A stretch of 64,000 nucleotides of DNA from Paragordius varius (Eukaryota > Nematomorpha): NCBI GenBank assembly GCA_964247055.1, contig OZ176053.1, positions 7,130,001 to 7,194,000 of the forward strand, given 5' to 3'. The notes beneath the pieces were generated by a model. That model searched no databases and had not been told where the DNA came from. It saw only the letters and a list, made by a program, of their open reading frames with translations. This document shows positions 12,000-23,750 of this stretch, in pieces (the first letter of the stretch is position 1; each line of letters opens with the position of its first letter). The position numbers and the translations under genes are program-made.

Positions 12000-13095
12000 T
12001 CTCTAAACACAATCCTCCTACTATCTCCCTGCCAAATTTTGGCGTACAGCTTAGCATTTTTTGGGAAAATTAACTCGACCATCAAAAACAGAGACGATGT
12101 GGGCGATATTGGGCGAGCAACTACGTATTTTCGCCAACCTCTGGTCTTTACATTCCGACGTTCACCTGTTATATCGATATGTATACAGGAGATTTGATTT
12201 CTGGCCAATTACCACATACGTTCTCATTATTACTATTCATTTGGCTAGCTACAGATCCTTTTTTAACACTTGATTATTTTTAACAAAAACCTAAAATTAA
12301 AAATTTAGTCAGCGTGACGTGTGTGCAATGGTAAAATTGAAAAATAATACAAAATGTGACCAGATAGGCTGTTTTTCGCAATACAGTACTGGGTTTTCAG
12401 AAAAAAACTGCGCCTGTACTGCGCCCACTTTTGTACTGCTTTTTTAAATTAAAAAAAATTAATTTTATAATATATAATTAACTTTTATTTATTCAATAAA
12501 AATATTTTAGAATTTAATATAGTACCCTCTGTAAAAATAGAAATGGTTCATTTTGCGGTAAAAAACTAAGACTGACCGTTTTTAATTGGTTAATATTTTA
12601 TTTTCCACTCGTATTATACATAAAATTGGATTGGATGCGTCAAACCGCTTATAAAGGCAGCAGTGGAAAAACTATAAATCTCGAATCGTAAGATTCAAGC
12701 TAATGGCTCTTTTATTCAGGGCTTACGCAAAAAGAGGTGCCTCCAAATTTAGAGTGAGTTAACAAAATTAATTCATGATATTTTAATAAATGTTTGAGCA
12801 CGTTTAAAAATTTCATTTTTTTGTTATATTAATTAAACGGGAAATTATGTAGAAAATTGTTATTCCCGTAACATATTATATAAAATTTATTATATATGGA
12901 ATATGATAACGAAATAAACGTTTTTTCGTATTTAAAATTGTTTGTTTTTACGTCTACTCATTAGGTGGGAGTAGGGTTGTGCTTGATTACTTTTTTAAAA
13001 CATCCGGTCAGACCCAGTCAGACCATGGTCATGACCGTGGTCATGACCATTTTGTACTGAAATAAGTATCATGCGATATTGGATTGTCAAAATAA
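12000..13095 (-). repeat. Outer right arm of palindrome 1 with truncated TGTGACCAG element
   Basis: From 12355 the sequence reads TGTGACCAGATAGGCTG, the inverted terminus of the TGTGACCAG element, and continues to about 13095, where it stops abruptly against another repeat. Before it lies the inverted copy of the amplicon 5' flank, including the GGTCATGACC-rich end of the nested repeat at 12990-13050. No gene. Confidence 0.6.
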
Positions 13096-13682
13096 GTTCA
13101 AAATCTTGTGTTTATAATTAGTATTTCTAAATATTATGGAGTTATTTAAGATATCCTCGCTTTTGTATTTATAGTGTTTGAAAGGAATAAGAGTATAATT
13201 TTAAGATCGAATCGTATGTTTAATAATGAATTTGAATGGAGAAGTAAAAAATATATTAATAATCGTTGTTTTTAAAATTTTAAGGCATACATTTTTGTGT
13301 AGTCCAATTAATTTCTTAAAAAGTATTAACTTAACCAGGACACGTTATTGTAAAATAATCAAATAAAAACTATCCTAAAAATTAATTTATCAAACTCGAA
13401 ACTATTCAATATAAATGTAAACTTTAGAGTTTTTTTTTATAAATTATTTACTTTATATTTATAATTTAATTAATTTATATATATATTAAACCCAAACTCG
13501 AAAATATTTAGTATATCTATGACGAATATACTTAGTCTATTATATTCGGAATCGTATGATTATTTATAAGAATATAAATTATATATCTTCTAAATTTTTG
13601 TAAGAAAATTCTTACGGTGAATTGAAATTCGTATCACTCGCGAATTTCTTACGCTGATGAGACTTTGAGCGTAAAAATTCGG
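13096..13682 (-). pseudogene. Inverted copy of the 3' end of exon 1 and intron of the 163-aa family member
   Basis: This is the reverse complement of about 14590-15165. The segment 13600-13682 encodes, on the minus strand, the decayed end of exon 1 (words equivalent to SLQRKKFASDTN) and the GTAAGAA donor. With 14590-15165 it forms an inverted repeat around a ~0.9-kb loop. It ends exactly where a fragment of the larger family member begins, marking a rearrangement joint. Confidence 0.65.
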
Positions 13683-14020
13683 ATCATCCTTCACAAAATC
13701 AGTCTGATAATGATTCAGTAATAGTACCGGAAACAATTGTTCCTACCCAGACATTAAACAAAAACATTTCAACAGATTCTTCGAAATTACTTAATAGCTC
13801 TCCTACTGTAAGTAATAAACCCCGAGAAATTACAATACATACAACAAAAGAGTTAAAGCAGTCTGCTTTGTCAAACATAGTACAGCAACAATTAATAATA
13901 TCCTCGAAACTCTTACGCCTGCAGAAAAACATTTAGATAAGACTGTTTCTAATATAATAGCCACATCTTATAATAATTCCCAAGTAACAGTTATGCCTTC
14001 AAAAAAAGGGTTAAACGGTT
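13683..14020 (+). pseudogene. Internal fragment of the lysine-rich gene (copy of 36277-36620)
   Basis: It translates to HPSQNQSDNDSVIVPE, TLNKNISTDSSKL and PREITIHTTKELKQ, as in the intact gene, and then loses frame: one A is missing in the run that encodes LSNNSTATIN. At its right end the text jumps from the equivalent of 36620 to that of 37440. The joint shares an ACGGT-T/C-TA word, which suggests an 820-bp microhomology deletion. Confidence 0.8.
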
Positions 14021-14249
14021 TAACTTCATTAAGATTATCATTTTAATTAAATTATATATTATATTTATTTTCTTTTATAAGATTTTAAGCTCTATTATTT
14101 TGCTTAAATTATAGATTTCAATTCAAAATATTAATTAACTATAAATTTAAAAAAGTTTACAAAATTTCGGGACCAGCAGCACATAATACAATTTGGTTAA
14201 TTGTCACATATTTTTGTCAAATTTGAAATATTATATTACAATCATATGC

Positions 14250-15556
14250 ATCTAAAAAAAATATAACAATAGCCTATTGGCAAGAAATATACAATATTCC
14301 TTCAACAAAACGGCTAAAACGGTCCACATTTTTGTATAATGACACACCACCAATGACAAATGATTTACAAGAAGAAACAACTCCAACAACATCTCAAGAT
14401 AAGATTGATGACAACAAGCCAAGGACATCAAATAATGCAGAACCAGTGAAATATCAGAAACTGATACCGGAATTCCTGAGGGAACGAATCGATTGCATAT
14501 CCCCGATTAATTTTGAACAAATTAGTTTGAAGAAAAAAATCGCCCAATTAAGAAACGTAATCAGTGCATCCGAGATCGGTCAGGCCGAATTTTTACGCTC
14601 AAGGTCTCTTCAGCGTAAAAAATTCGCAAGTGATACAAATTTCAATTCACCGTAAGAATTTTCTTACAAAAATTTAGATATATAATTTATATTCTTATAA
14701 ATAATCATACGATTCCGAATATAATAGACTAGGTGTATTCGTCATAGAAATACTAAATATTTTCGAGTTTGGGTTTAATTTATATATAAAAATTAATTAA
14801 ATTATAAAAATAAAGTGAGAAATCTAAAAAAAACTCTAAAGTTTACATTTATATTGAATAGTTTCGAGTTTGATAATTTAATTTTTAGGATAGTTTTTAG
14901 TTGATTATTTTACAATAACGTTTCGTGCTTAAGTTAATACTTTCTAAGAAATTAATTGGACTACTCAAAAATGTATGCCTTAAAACAATTAAAAAACAAC
15001 GATTATTAATATATTTTTTACTTCCATTCAAATTCAATTATTAAACATACGATCCGATCCTAAAATTGTAATCTTATTCCTTTCAAACAATATAAATACA
15101 AAAGCGAGGATATCTTAAATAACTCCATAATATTTAGAAATAATAATTATAAACACAAGATTTTATATTTTACAGTACTAACCAATAATTTTAAACCAAT
15201 GCTAAAATAACCAATCTAAGGTTTTATTATGTTACCTATAGTATATTTATCACAAGTTATATATATTATATTGATTTTTACAGTAAATGCAATCTTGCGA
15301 AACTTAATGAAAAAGTAGCAATGTATAGTTTCTCACAGGATATATTTTTTAAATTTTTTTACTAAAGCCACGAAATACTATTTTTTTATTTGTCAGATAA
15401 AATTATGCATAATGATTAATAATTCCTATTATATTTTAATGTGCAAATTGTTTTGTTCGTAAAAATAGAGTTTCGGAAACCCCAATATCCAATTCCAACA
15501 GTGAATCTGGAATAAAGATAGTTCGCAAACCTTATTTTCCTTGGGAACATAAGTAA
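14250..15556 (+). pseudogene. Duplicate of the 163-aa lysine-rich family gene, start region shifted
   Basis: Near-identical to 37672-38849. Exon 1 runs to 14651, where CC|GTAAGAA is the donor; the second exon is 15469-15556 after ATAG, encoding VSETPISNSNSESGIKIV and ending before TAA. Between them is a ~0.8-kb intron. The start differs: an A-run near 14254 has one base fewer per frame than needed, so the ATG used in the sister copy reads into a stop, while the rest stays open (from about 14260, DTPPMTNDLQEE onward). Either a later ATG (about 14353) is used or this is a young pseudogene. No function is known. Confidence 0.6.
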
Positions 15557-15589
15557 CTTTTAAAAATGACCGAATGGTGCGTCAGTTGG

Positions 15590-16010
15590 GTAGGTTAGTC
15601 AAAATGCCGCCACATTCTGCTGGTTACAAAGGAAAATCGAAAACCGCCAAATATTCTAGTAATTAGAGAGAAAAAGATATGGTGCGTCAGTTGGGTTTTA
15701 AGTTGGTTAAAATGCCGCCACATTTTGACTAACTCCCTGGTTACAAAGGAAAATCGAAAACCGCCAAATATTCTAGTAATTATAGACAAAAGGATATGGT
15801 GAGTCAGTTGGGTTTTAAGTTGGTTAAAATGCCGCCACATTTTGACTAACTCCCTGGTTACAAAGGAAAATCGAAAACCGCCAAATATTCTAGTAATTAT
15901 AGACAAAAAGATATGGTGATTCAGTTGGGTTTTAAGTTGGTTAAAATGCCGCCACATTTTGACTAACTCCCTGGTTACAAAGGAAAATCGAAAAGAGAAA
16001 TGCAATTAAA
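15590..16010. repeat. 117-bp minisatellite, about 3.5 units
   Basis: Spacing between successive CCGCCAAATATTCTAG words is exactly 117 bp (15644, 15761, 15878). Each unit holds two CCGCC-led subunits (CCGCCAAATATTCTAG and CCGCCACATTTTGACTAA), and the second resembles the ~49-bp unit at 31.6-32.1 kb. Because 117 is a multiple of three, the minus strand shows a 39-codon repeated open frame; I regard that as incidental. Confidence 0.85.
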
Positions 16011-16129
16011 CAGCCAAATATGGAGCTATCCATAACAGAAAAATCCGAATTACCGCCAAATTTGGATAATTCAGTAGTTACACAAAAAGAATAACTTCAG
16101 AAAAATTACAATTTAATTTATTGCAGATA

Positions 16130-17128
16130 CTCTCCCCTTAACAATCTATAGATCAAATTATAAATAAATGAAGATCATATTTTACTTACTAATTTAACAA
16201 GTGTAGAACGTTTCACTTTATTAAATACGTTAAATATTTTGTAGCAAAATAAAAATAATTGTGTATATAAGAGGGTCAAAAATTAGATCAATTTTTCGTG
16301 GACACAAACGCAGGTACACTTACAAAACACTTAATAATACACCTAGTTAATATGTTAATTGTATTTCAAGAAAAATAGAATTCAAGTATTGTGTTACACA
16401 AACATGTATAGGAAGAAATTTCTCTAGACGGCCTTAATTAAAAAAAAATTTTGGCCGATATGTTTTATATATAGAGCGAATTTTAGCTTCAAAAGACATG
16501 ACGACAAGCGATAACAATTGCACGACGTTATTTCTCGCTTAGGCAGGAATGTCGGTCAAAAAAGAACTTCTTTTTTCAAATTCGCGCGACAATATCATCT
16601 GACCCGATATCATTGAAGCCGGCAGAAAATTTACGAATCGAATGGGACGAATATATCCCAGGCCAGATTTGATTCGTAAAACTTCATCGATAACAAAATG
16701 TAACATTAAATTTTTTTACGAGTCAAACCTACGTAAAATACAACTTCAAGCTTAACGTAGAGGGAAAAATGCTCGACGCTTTCATTGCAGGCATGGGAGT
16801 CAAAAAATTATTATTAGATTTGTATAGCAGATTCCCCACTCCATGTGGGAAAACGAACCCTAACCCTAAAACAAGTGAACATTGCTCTCAATTATGAATA
16901 GGCACCTCAATTAGCACTAATCGATGGCAACATGTTACGACAACAGCTGGGAAATACCAGAACAAGTGTCGATTCTGCCGTTTAAGTCATGACTGGAATC
17001 ACCTCCAACTATACTGTAAGAAAAAAATGATTGCAATGTTTAGAACATCGAATGTGAAGCCACCCCTAAGATAACATTGATAATTAATTGAAAGCCAATA
17101 CGCATGATGATGGACACAGTCAAGTGTT
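16130..17128 (+). mobile_element. Old Gypsy-family fossil, LTR/Gag piece (family 2, copy a)
   Basis: Contains an LTR-like promoter stretch (GTGTATATAAGAGGG near 16262), then a Gag-like region with a CCHC-type knuckle (CRFCRLSHDWN). It is parallel to 39520-40610 and ends abruptly at about 17128 against another repeat. Heavily decayed, with many breaks; an old copy. Confidence 0.7.
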
Positions 17129-17139
17129 TCTTTTTTCGT

Positions 17140-17819
17140 CCCAATTCAACATTAAATTCGAAATTTCGAAAATTAAATAAGTTTTAGATCCATGTATTTT
17201 ATATCATTCGAAAGAGCGTGAAAAACTGTATCTTCCAAATGGTAGTAAATTATTTTTAATTAATCAGATGTAAAATTTATATGGTCGAAATTTTCAGCCC
17301 TGTAAACAAGTCAAAAGTTTTCACAGACAAACTATTAATTTTAATATTATTATTATTATGGTTATATTAATGTTTGATTAAAAAAAGTCTTTGAAAAAGC
17401 TTTTGGTTTGCTTTATTATAAAATTATTATTATCTTAAATATTTTACCTGGTGGATACTAAAATGCATAGATATAACTGTAAATTTATTGCATAATGGCC
17501 ATAAAAGATCAAAATACCTTAAACTTGGTTCTTGTTTTTAAAATTTTGAAATTATAAGCTTTAAGGAAAAATAATTGATGAGATGGTAATTTTTTAAAAA
17601 ACTAAACACTTAATGGCTGTTTTGAGAATAAAAGCAATAAAAAAATGTTTTAATCATTAAAACTCTCTTGTGTTTTCTTTTTTTGGACATCATCACCATA
17701 TATACAAAGTTTGATTTATTTACATCCATTAGTTTTAAAAATATATTAAATAAAAAAACGCTCTCGTTTCGTGCGTTTGTCGCTCTCTATGCCCAATATT
17801 AATAATAGATGTAAAATAA
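17140..17819 (+). repeat. Partial copy of the long-inverted-repeat element at 44805-46440
   Basis: Nearly identical to 44805-45590 (for example ATTCGAAAGAGCGTGAAAAA) except for about 130 bp present only in the other copy (around 45019-45140). It starts right at the broken edge of the Gypsy piece and ends at a TGTGACCAG terminus at 17820. No open gene. Confidence 0.7.
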
Positions 17820-18133
17820 TGTGACCAGATATTTAGAACCCTGGCGCAGTACAAAATTAAAACACACTTTGCCTATTTTTTAACCGGATTTTCGGTGTTT
17901 TATATTAAATGATATTGTTCGTTATTTATAAGCTCATTAGAAATTAGAATATCCAACAATAAATTTATTAAAAATTTAATATAAATGTATGTACATATAA
18001 TTATAGCATATGTCATATATATGGATATATAATAATACTAGCGTAAATCTCGTGCTGCTACGCAGCTCGAGAAAGTGCTTCGGACTGGGGGGCTATTTGA
18101 AAAAAGGGACAATAAAATGATCCACATATGTAA
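17820..18133 (+). repeat. Solo left end of a TGTGACCAG element and unique spacer
   Basis: Begins TGTGACCAGATATTTAGAAC, a diverged left terminus, but the rest does not follow the full element. A GC-richer patch (GTGCTGCTACGCAGCTCGAG, about 18051) is odd in this composition and contains a short hairpin around GCTGCTACGCAGC. A second left terminus starts at 18134. No gene seen. Confidence 0.45.
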
Positions 18134-18232
18134 TGTGACCAGATATTTTGAATTTTGACGCAGTACAATATTAAAACATATTTTGCTTTACAACATCGGG
18201 GTGGTATATTACACAGTCACAAAATATCTCAA

Positions 18233-18268
<36 letters not shown>

Positions 18269-20298
18269 TGATAAGAAAATATCAAAATTATCAAGGTTTT
18301 GGTTTTAACCCTTACCAGTTATCAAAGTAAGTTATTTACACTTTTGTGATTAAGTCCGTATATAATTGCCAAAGGTGCGCATTTTTTCAAATACATATTT
18401 TGGTGAAAGCTAAATGCTTTATTTCAAAAGATATCACTAAAAAATATAACACAAACTAAAAGAGCAAAACAATATTTTTAATTTATAATTTTTAGATATG
18501 GGCTCTGAAAGTCTCATTTTTTTGCCTCTTTTAAAATGGACTGTGCTCTAAAAACGGAAAAATTTCGACATTATACAATAATTTCAAATATATTCTAAAT
18601 TTTGTTATCGAATAAATATGTTTTTTAAAAAATGCATACCTTAAAAATTTAATTTTTAGCAAAATTTTGTTGAAGCGTTTTTGTTTATGATGGACACGAT
18701 ACAAACGGTTGAGATGCTATACCATTTATATATATAATTCGATAATGCTAATTTTTCTCGTTCAGAATTTTGATTAAAATTTTCGCTCGTTTTTAAGTAA
18801 AAATTGTGTTTTATAACAAAAATTCACCAAAATTTGCAAGCAAACAAACCTTTAATTTAAAATTCTCAACATACAGTAATTTTCAACATCATTTAACTCT
18901 TTAGAGGGTTTTATTATATCCTAAAGCTTTATACCGTTTTCATTCTGCTTCAAAATAGTTTGCGCTTCAATAAAATATTTCAAATTTGTTTATGAAAAAT
19001 AAGAAAACTAATAAAAATTAAAGTTAAGGAAAGAAATTTAGAAATATCATACCTCCCATCGCTGGTCAAATCATCAGGTCAGTGACTATTTATTTTTTAA
19101 CCATAGTCATTGAAAAAAACACCTTTTGAAAAAATGCTAGTAAATTTTTTTTGGAAGAGAGATAGTAAGATTTTATTGTTTTTAATATATTTTTTAAAAC
19201 ACAAATATTATTTAAATATGCTTATTTCGAAAAACAAAACAATATAGCACTTTGCAAAATATGCAATACAATATATGTGAACCAATCAAAAATGAAAAAC
19301 ATCCTATAATTGGTATTTTAATGATGAAAGAAAGTGTAAAACAAATTAGGTAAAATTTAAAATATCTAGTATAAAAAATCTATGCATTTGAAGATTCAGA
19401 AGGCTACAAACATGTGGCAAAATTTATTTGAAAACAATTTCTTGATCAAATTCGATCGAAAATATATGTAAATAATAAATATCAAAAAAATGTATACAAA
19501 CTTTAAAGAAAAAACATGACATTATTAATGTAACGCAAGTGTAATTTAAACTTATTTTGACAATCCAATATCGCATGATACTTATTTAAGTACAATTGGT
19601 CATGACCATGGTCTGACTGGGTCTGACCAGATTTTTTGAAAAAGTAATCAAGCACAACCCTACTCCCACCTAATGAGTAAAGACGTAAAAACAAACAATT
19701 TTTAAATACGAAAAAACGTTTATTTCGTTATCATATGCCATATATAATGAATTTTATATAATATGTTACGGGAATAACAATTTTCTACATAATTTCCCGT
19801 TTGATTAATATAACAAAAAAATGAAATTTTTAAACGTGCTCAAACATTTATTAAAATATCATGAATTAATTTTGTTAACTCACTCTAAATTTGGAGGCAC
19901 CTCTTTTTGCGTAAGCCCTGAATAAAAGAGCCATTAGCCTGAATCTTACGATTCGAGATTTATAGTTTTGCCACTGCTGCCTTTATAAGCGGTTTGACGC
20001 ATTCAATCCAATTTTATGTATAATACGAGTGGAAAATAAAATATTAACCAATTAAAAATAGGCCAATCTTAGTTTTTTACCGCAAAATGAACCATTTCTT
20101 TACAATTTATGTGGTTATTAGAGGGCACTATATTAAATTCTAAAATACTTTTATTGAATAAATAAAAGGTAATTATATATTTATATAAAATTAATTTTTT
20201 TTAATTTAAAAAAGCAGTACAAAAGTGTGCGCAGTACCGGCGCAGTTTTTTTCTGAAAACCCAGTACTGTACTGCGAAAAACAGCCTATCTGGTCACA
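18134..20298 (+). mobile_element. TGTGACCAG-type TIR element, copy 2
   Basis: Full-length sister of 3157-5278: begins TGTGACCAGATATTTTGA and ends CTATCTGGTCACA, with a TA dinucleotide run at about 18236-18266 and the GGTCA-ended repeat nested at 19070-19640. About 95% or more similar to copy 1 by eye over long stretches. The right flank is GGGGTATC-element sequence as in copy 1, but the left flank is not, so the duplication boundary lies at the left terminus. Confidence 0.65.
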
Positions 20299-21416
20299 TT
20301 TTGTATTATTTTTCAATTTTTCCATTGCACACATGTCACGCTGACTAAATTTTTAACTTTAGGTTTTAGTTAAAAGTAAATATTATCAAGTATTTTTGAA
20401 TAAAATTTTTAATATATTTCTGTTAATTAATGTAATATAAAAGTAAAATTTTGCCATCGTTTCAATTCCCTCCATATTTTTTAAAGTATTTAATTTTATA
20501 CAGACCAGGGGTATCCAACTACCCCAATTTGAATCGAAGGGCTAAAATGAATGTCTTGTATCCAAGTGTTAAAAAAGGATCTGTAGCTAGCCAAATGAAT
20601 AGTAATAGTAAGAACGTATGTGGTAATTGGCCAGAAATCAAATCTCCTGGGAATTATACATATCGAAATAAAAGGTCAACGAAACATTTTGGCTAGTTTT
20701 ATTAGAAGCGTTCTCAAAACGGTGTGAGGTTGTGTTCACAAAGTTATATCCTCAACTGTTTAATATATAAATTTTTTTGGTTTGGTGTAGACGGCTTATT
20801 TCTTTAATTTCTGAAACAGATCATCGTCAGAGTTCAAAAACTATTGATTGAAACTCCATATTAAACATTTCTCACCTATTTACCACCCTCAAACTAAAGT
20901 GTCAGTAAAAAGACGATTCGGACGATAAAGATAAAATATGACGCGAAAAAAACAAAATCGTTCAGACTTGGCGATGCTAATTTTATCGGACTATCGCTAG
21001 ATGTGTCTTGTTGATCAAAAAACAGAAATATTTTTTGAACTAGAAAGCCAGCGGAATACTGAAGGGATCAGTAGATTTTAAAGATTCATCCGAAGTAACT
21101 TATTATTCGGAATGTAAAGACCAGAGGTTGGCGAAAAGACGTAGTTGCTCGCCCAATATCGCCCACATGGTCTCTGTTTTTGATGGTCGAGTTAATTTTC
21201 CCAAAAAAATGCTAAGCTGTACGCCAAAATTTGGAAGGGAGATGTTAGGAGAATTTTGTTTAGTTATAAATATTAATTCTATATTTAATAGAATATACAT
21301 TCTAATTGCTATATATGTATTATTGTATTGTATTTATAACTATTCTGATTTAATAAATAGCTTAAATATAAACAACTATTTTAAATATGGTAACAGCATC
21401 CGATAAAGAAACTATA
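20299..21416 (+). repeat. Amplicon unit, direct copy of 5279-6383
   Basis: Includes the right terminus of the GGGGTATC element (GGGGTATCCAACTACCCC, about 20510-20535) and the same 5' flank of the decayed family exon. The short open frame at 20451-20696 is shared with the other copies and has no recognisable domain. Confidence 0.55.
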
Positions 21417-21860
21417 TTAAAGCGGGTAAAACGGTTTTCCTTGTTAAATAATGGTAAAAGAAAAATCAATCTCGAATACTGTGCTAGAGAAGGCATTTGA
21501 TTTTTCTCCAAATATAATAACAACAGCCGATAATGAGTGCTGAGAATCGGTTAAAACAATCTTTTTTTATAGTATTAGAGCGGTACTTATCATTTACGCG
21601 ACCATGTCTCATAACACATTTGATAATCACATTCATACTGCAATACTATATTCCGAAACCACTGAAATTTAAAAAATTGATACCGGGTATTATAAGAAAA
21701 TAAATCAATTGGCCTCCTATAGATGTTGAAGAATTTTTTTAAGAAGAAACCCAATGAATACCCCGAATGGTCAAAGCTTCAACACATGACGCTCTCAAAT
21801 TTTACGTTCACGCTCAAAACTACGATCCAAAAAACTTACTTCCAAATTCACCGTAAGAGT
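21417..21860 (+). pseudogene. Decayed exon 1 of the lysine-rich family (copy P3)
   Basis: Reads KPLKFKKLIPGIIRK, a stop, NWPPIDVEEFF, a stop, and ends PNSP at TCACCGTAAGAG. It aligns with residues ~260-410 of the intact product, with frame breaks. It keeps the donor word at its end. It is the left-arm partner of P4 in palindrome 2. Confidence 0.75.
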
Positions 21861-22998
21861 TTTTTAACACAGTTCTAGATATATATATACATTTTAATAA
21901 ATTAAATTTTATTATCGCCCTAAATCAGAAAATTTTGTTGGATATAATCCTGCAAATAAACCCAATTTAAATAATTAAATTTATTCATTAATGAGATTTT
22001 ATGAATCCTTTGTTTCAGACATTTGAGTTTATTTTTATGTATGAGTCAATACCTTCTTCAAATTAAGGGTACAGATATATTTATAGCTATTATTCGTTTA
22101 TAAATTGTAAAAAATTTATTTATTTTATTATATTTTGCCTTAAAAATTATATCAATTGAAAATCTTATACCATTTAATATGGTTGTGCGAAAAACATATT
22201 TGTGAAAATTTTGACTGACTATCTTTATAACGGCACTAAAGAATCATAATATAAATTAATATAGTTCTGCAATACAATTCGCCTAATCATCTTTGTAATT
22301 TATTGTTAAGATTTGGTAATATATATATGCACTTCATAGAGTATCCTTGAACACTTCAGGTTAGTCCTTGATCATTTGTTTGATCCTTAAAATTTTAAAT
22401 TTAGATTTAATCATAATGTTTAGATGATTTTTTTTGATTATTTTTTAACCGAATTTACTTTTATCACATATTTCTTCATTTTAAAATTAAATTGTTCATT
22501 CAAAAACCAAATATATTTGTTTTAACTTAAATTTTTTCAATTCAAAAAATATTAATTTATAAATCATGAAAATATGTAATTAATGGCCCAGAAAACCTAT
22601 ATAATTTATAATTACGTATTAAATATTTATGGATAAAATATTTTTAAATTGATAAGATAGATTGTTTCTGCATGATTAAAGTTGATATTGATTAGATGTT
22701 GAATTAAGATAATAGATTAAAAATCATAAAATAGATGAATGATAAAACTTTGATTGATAAAGTTAAAAATTTACAAAAAGTTAAAGGACCAACTTAAAAT
22801 GTTTAAAGAGTAACTTGAAGATACTCTTGAAGTGCAAATGGTATATATATATATATATTAATTTAGATATAACTTTTAGATACCTAAAATCCTAACTAAA
22901 ACGAACAAAAATAGTATTTTGATATCAAATTGTCAAATAACGCGACAAAGATATATTTTCCATAAATTAATATTAATAAATAATTAAACGCATATTAA
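21861..22998 (+). repeat. Intron-like flank of copy P3
   Basis: AT-rich amplicon DNA with the recurrent TTAAGATTTGGTAATATATA and CTTGAACACTTCAGG words seen after every first exon copy. It leads, in the same orientation, into a second-exon copy at 22999. No separate gene is seen. Confidence 0.5.
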
Positions 22999-23098
22999 AG
23001 ATTCAAAAAGCAGCCTTGTGACAATGTACAGCGTGGAGAAAAAGGTATCCTACGCAAACCAAATTTTACTGTGGAAAAGGGTCAGTTACTTTAATAAT
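22999..23098 (+). pseudogene. Decayed second exon of the lysine-rich family
   Basis: Reads DSKSSLVTMYSVEKK, SYANQILLWKR in the frame equivalent to exon 2 of the intact genes (ASEDSPVAMSNSDTG). The acceptor is degraded (AAAG in place of ATAG) and the stop has shifted. It lies the expected distance after P3, so P3 plus this piece is one dead two-exon copy. Confidence 0.6.
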
Positions 23099-23529
23099 TA
23101 AAATACAAAAGAATATTAGGCTCATTAATCGAACAGTCGTATTCGCGGAAAAGGTCAAAATTGGATTTGCGCTTTTCCCATTCCGTTTCTATTTGCGCGC
23201 TCTAAATTTGTTGAATTTATATAAAACGAACGACACTAAAAGTTAAAAAAGAGCCGTTGTCTGTTATAGGGTTAATATAATATATTCCGACACCTACCAA
23301 CCCTTTATAAATTCGTTGTACAATATATGCGACAATAAAAATAAGCCTATACGTTTTTCAATTGTTTTAAAGTAATTTTAATGAAAAATTTTATGAGTTA
23401 AATTATGATATATAGATCAATCAAGATATAAATCAATCAATTAATCTACATCGCTAGTTTCAAAATATTTCTTTTTATATTTATAGCTAATTGTATTTTT
23501 TTATAAGTGGACAGTCTTCAATAATTTGG

Positions 23530-23750
23530 TAATTTCTCTGAGACCATTGAACTAAGCAACTTATCTGGTGGGTCATTTTGATTTCTCTGTAACTGGACAC
23601 ATACCTGGCGGTTTATTTAGCTTAATACCTATAAAACAGGTAACATATCTGGTGGTTCACATAATTTCTCAGTAGTTATATAATTGGGCCATTCACCTGA
23701 CGGTTTATTGTGATTTCTCTGTAATTATCAAATTAGGGTTAGGGTTTTTG
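23530..23750 (-). repeat. CCGCCA minisatellite, short inverted array
   Basis: Reverse complement of 7770-7950: units read TTATCTGGTGGGTCATTTTG and ACCTGGCGGTTTATTTAGC on the plus strand. One side has two TTAGGG words (23725), mirroring the pair near 7755. Confidence 0.6.

Larger units (their letters stand above)
4545..13095. repeat. Large inverted repeat (palindrome 1)
   Basis: Sequence from about 4545 to 7400 is present in reverse complement from about 8480 to 13095. The right arm is interrupted by a LINE at 9735-11998 and lacks about 440 bp that correspond to 5640-6080. Pairs checked by eye include 4553-4640 with 12990-13095, 6075-6185 with 12020-12160, 6420-6540 with 9430-9560, and 7200-7320 with 8620-8700. 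The spacer (about 7400-8480) holds CCGCCA minisatellite and second-exon-flank sequence of the lysine-rich family. Confidence 0.75.

Noticed and set aside
15595-16005. A 39-residue repeated protein on the minus strand (RFSFVTRELVKMWRHFNQLK units), also at 38997-39431
   Set aside because: The open frame follows from a 117-bp tandem unit whose length is a multiple of three; the second array has a 116-bp unit that breaks it, there is no start context, and the unit is related to non-coding minisatellites elsewhere.
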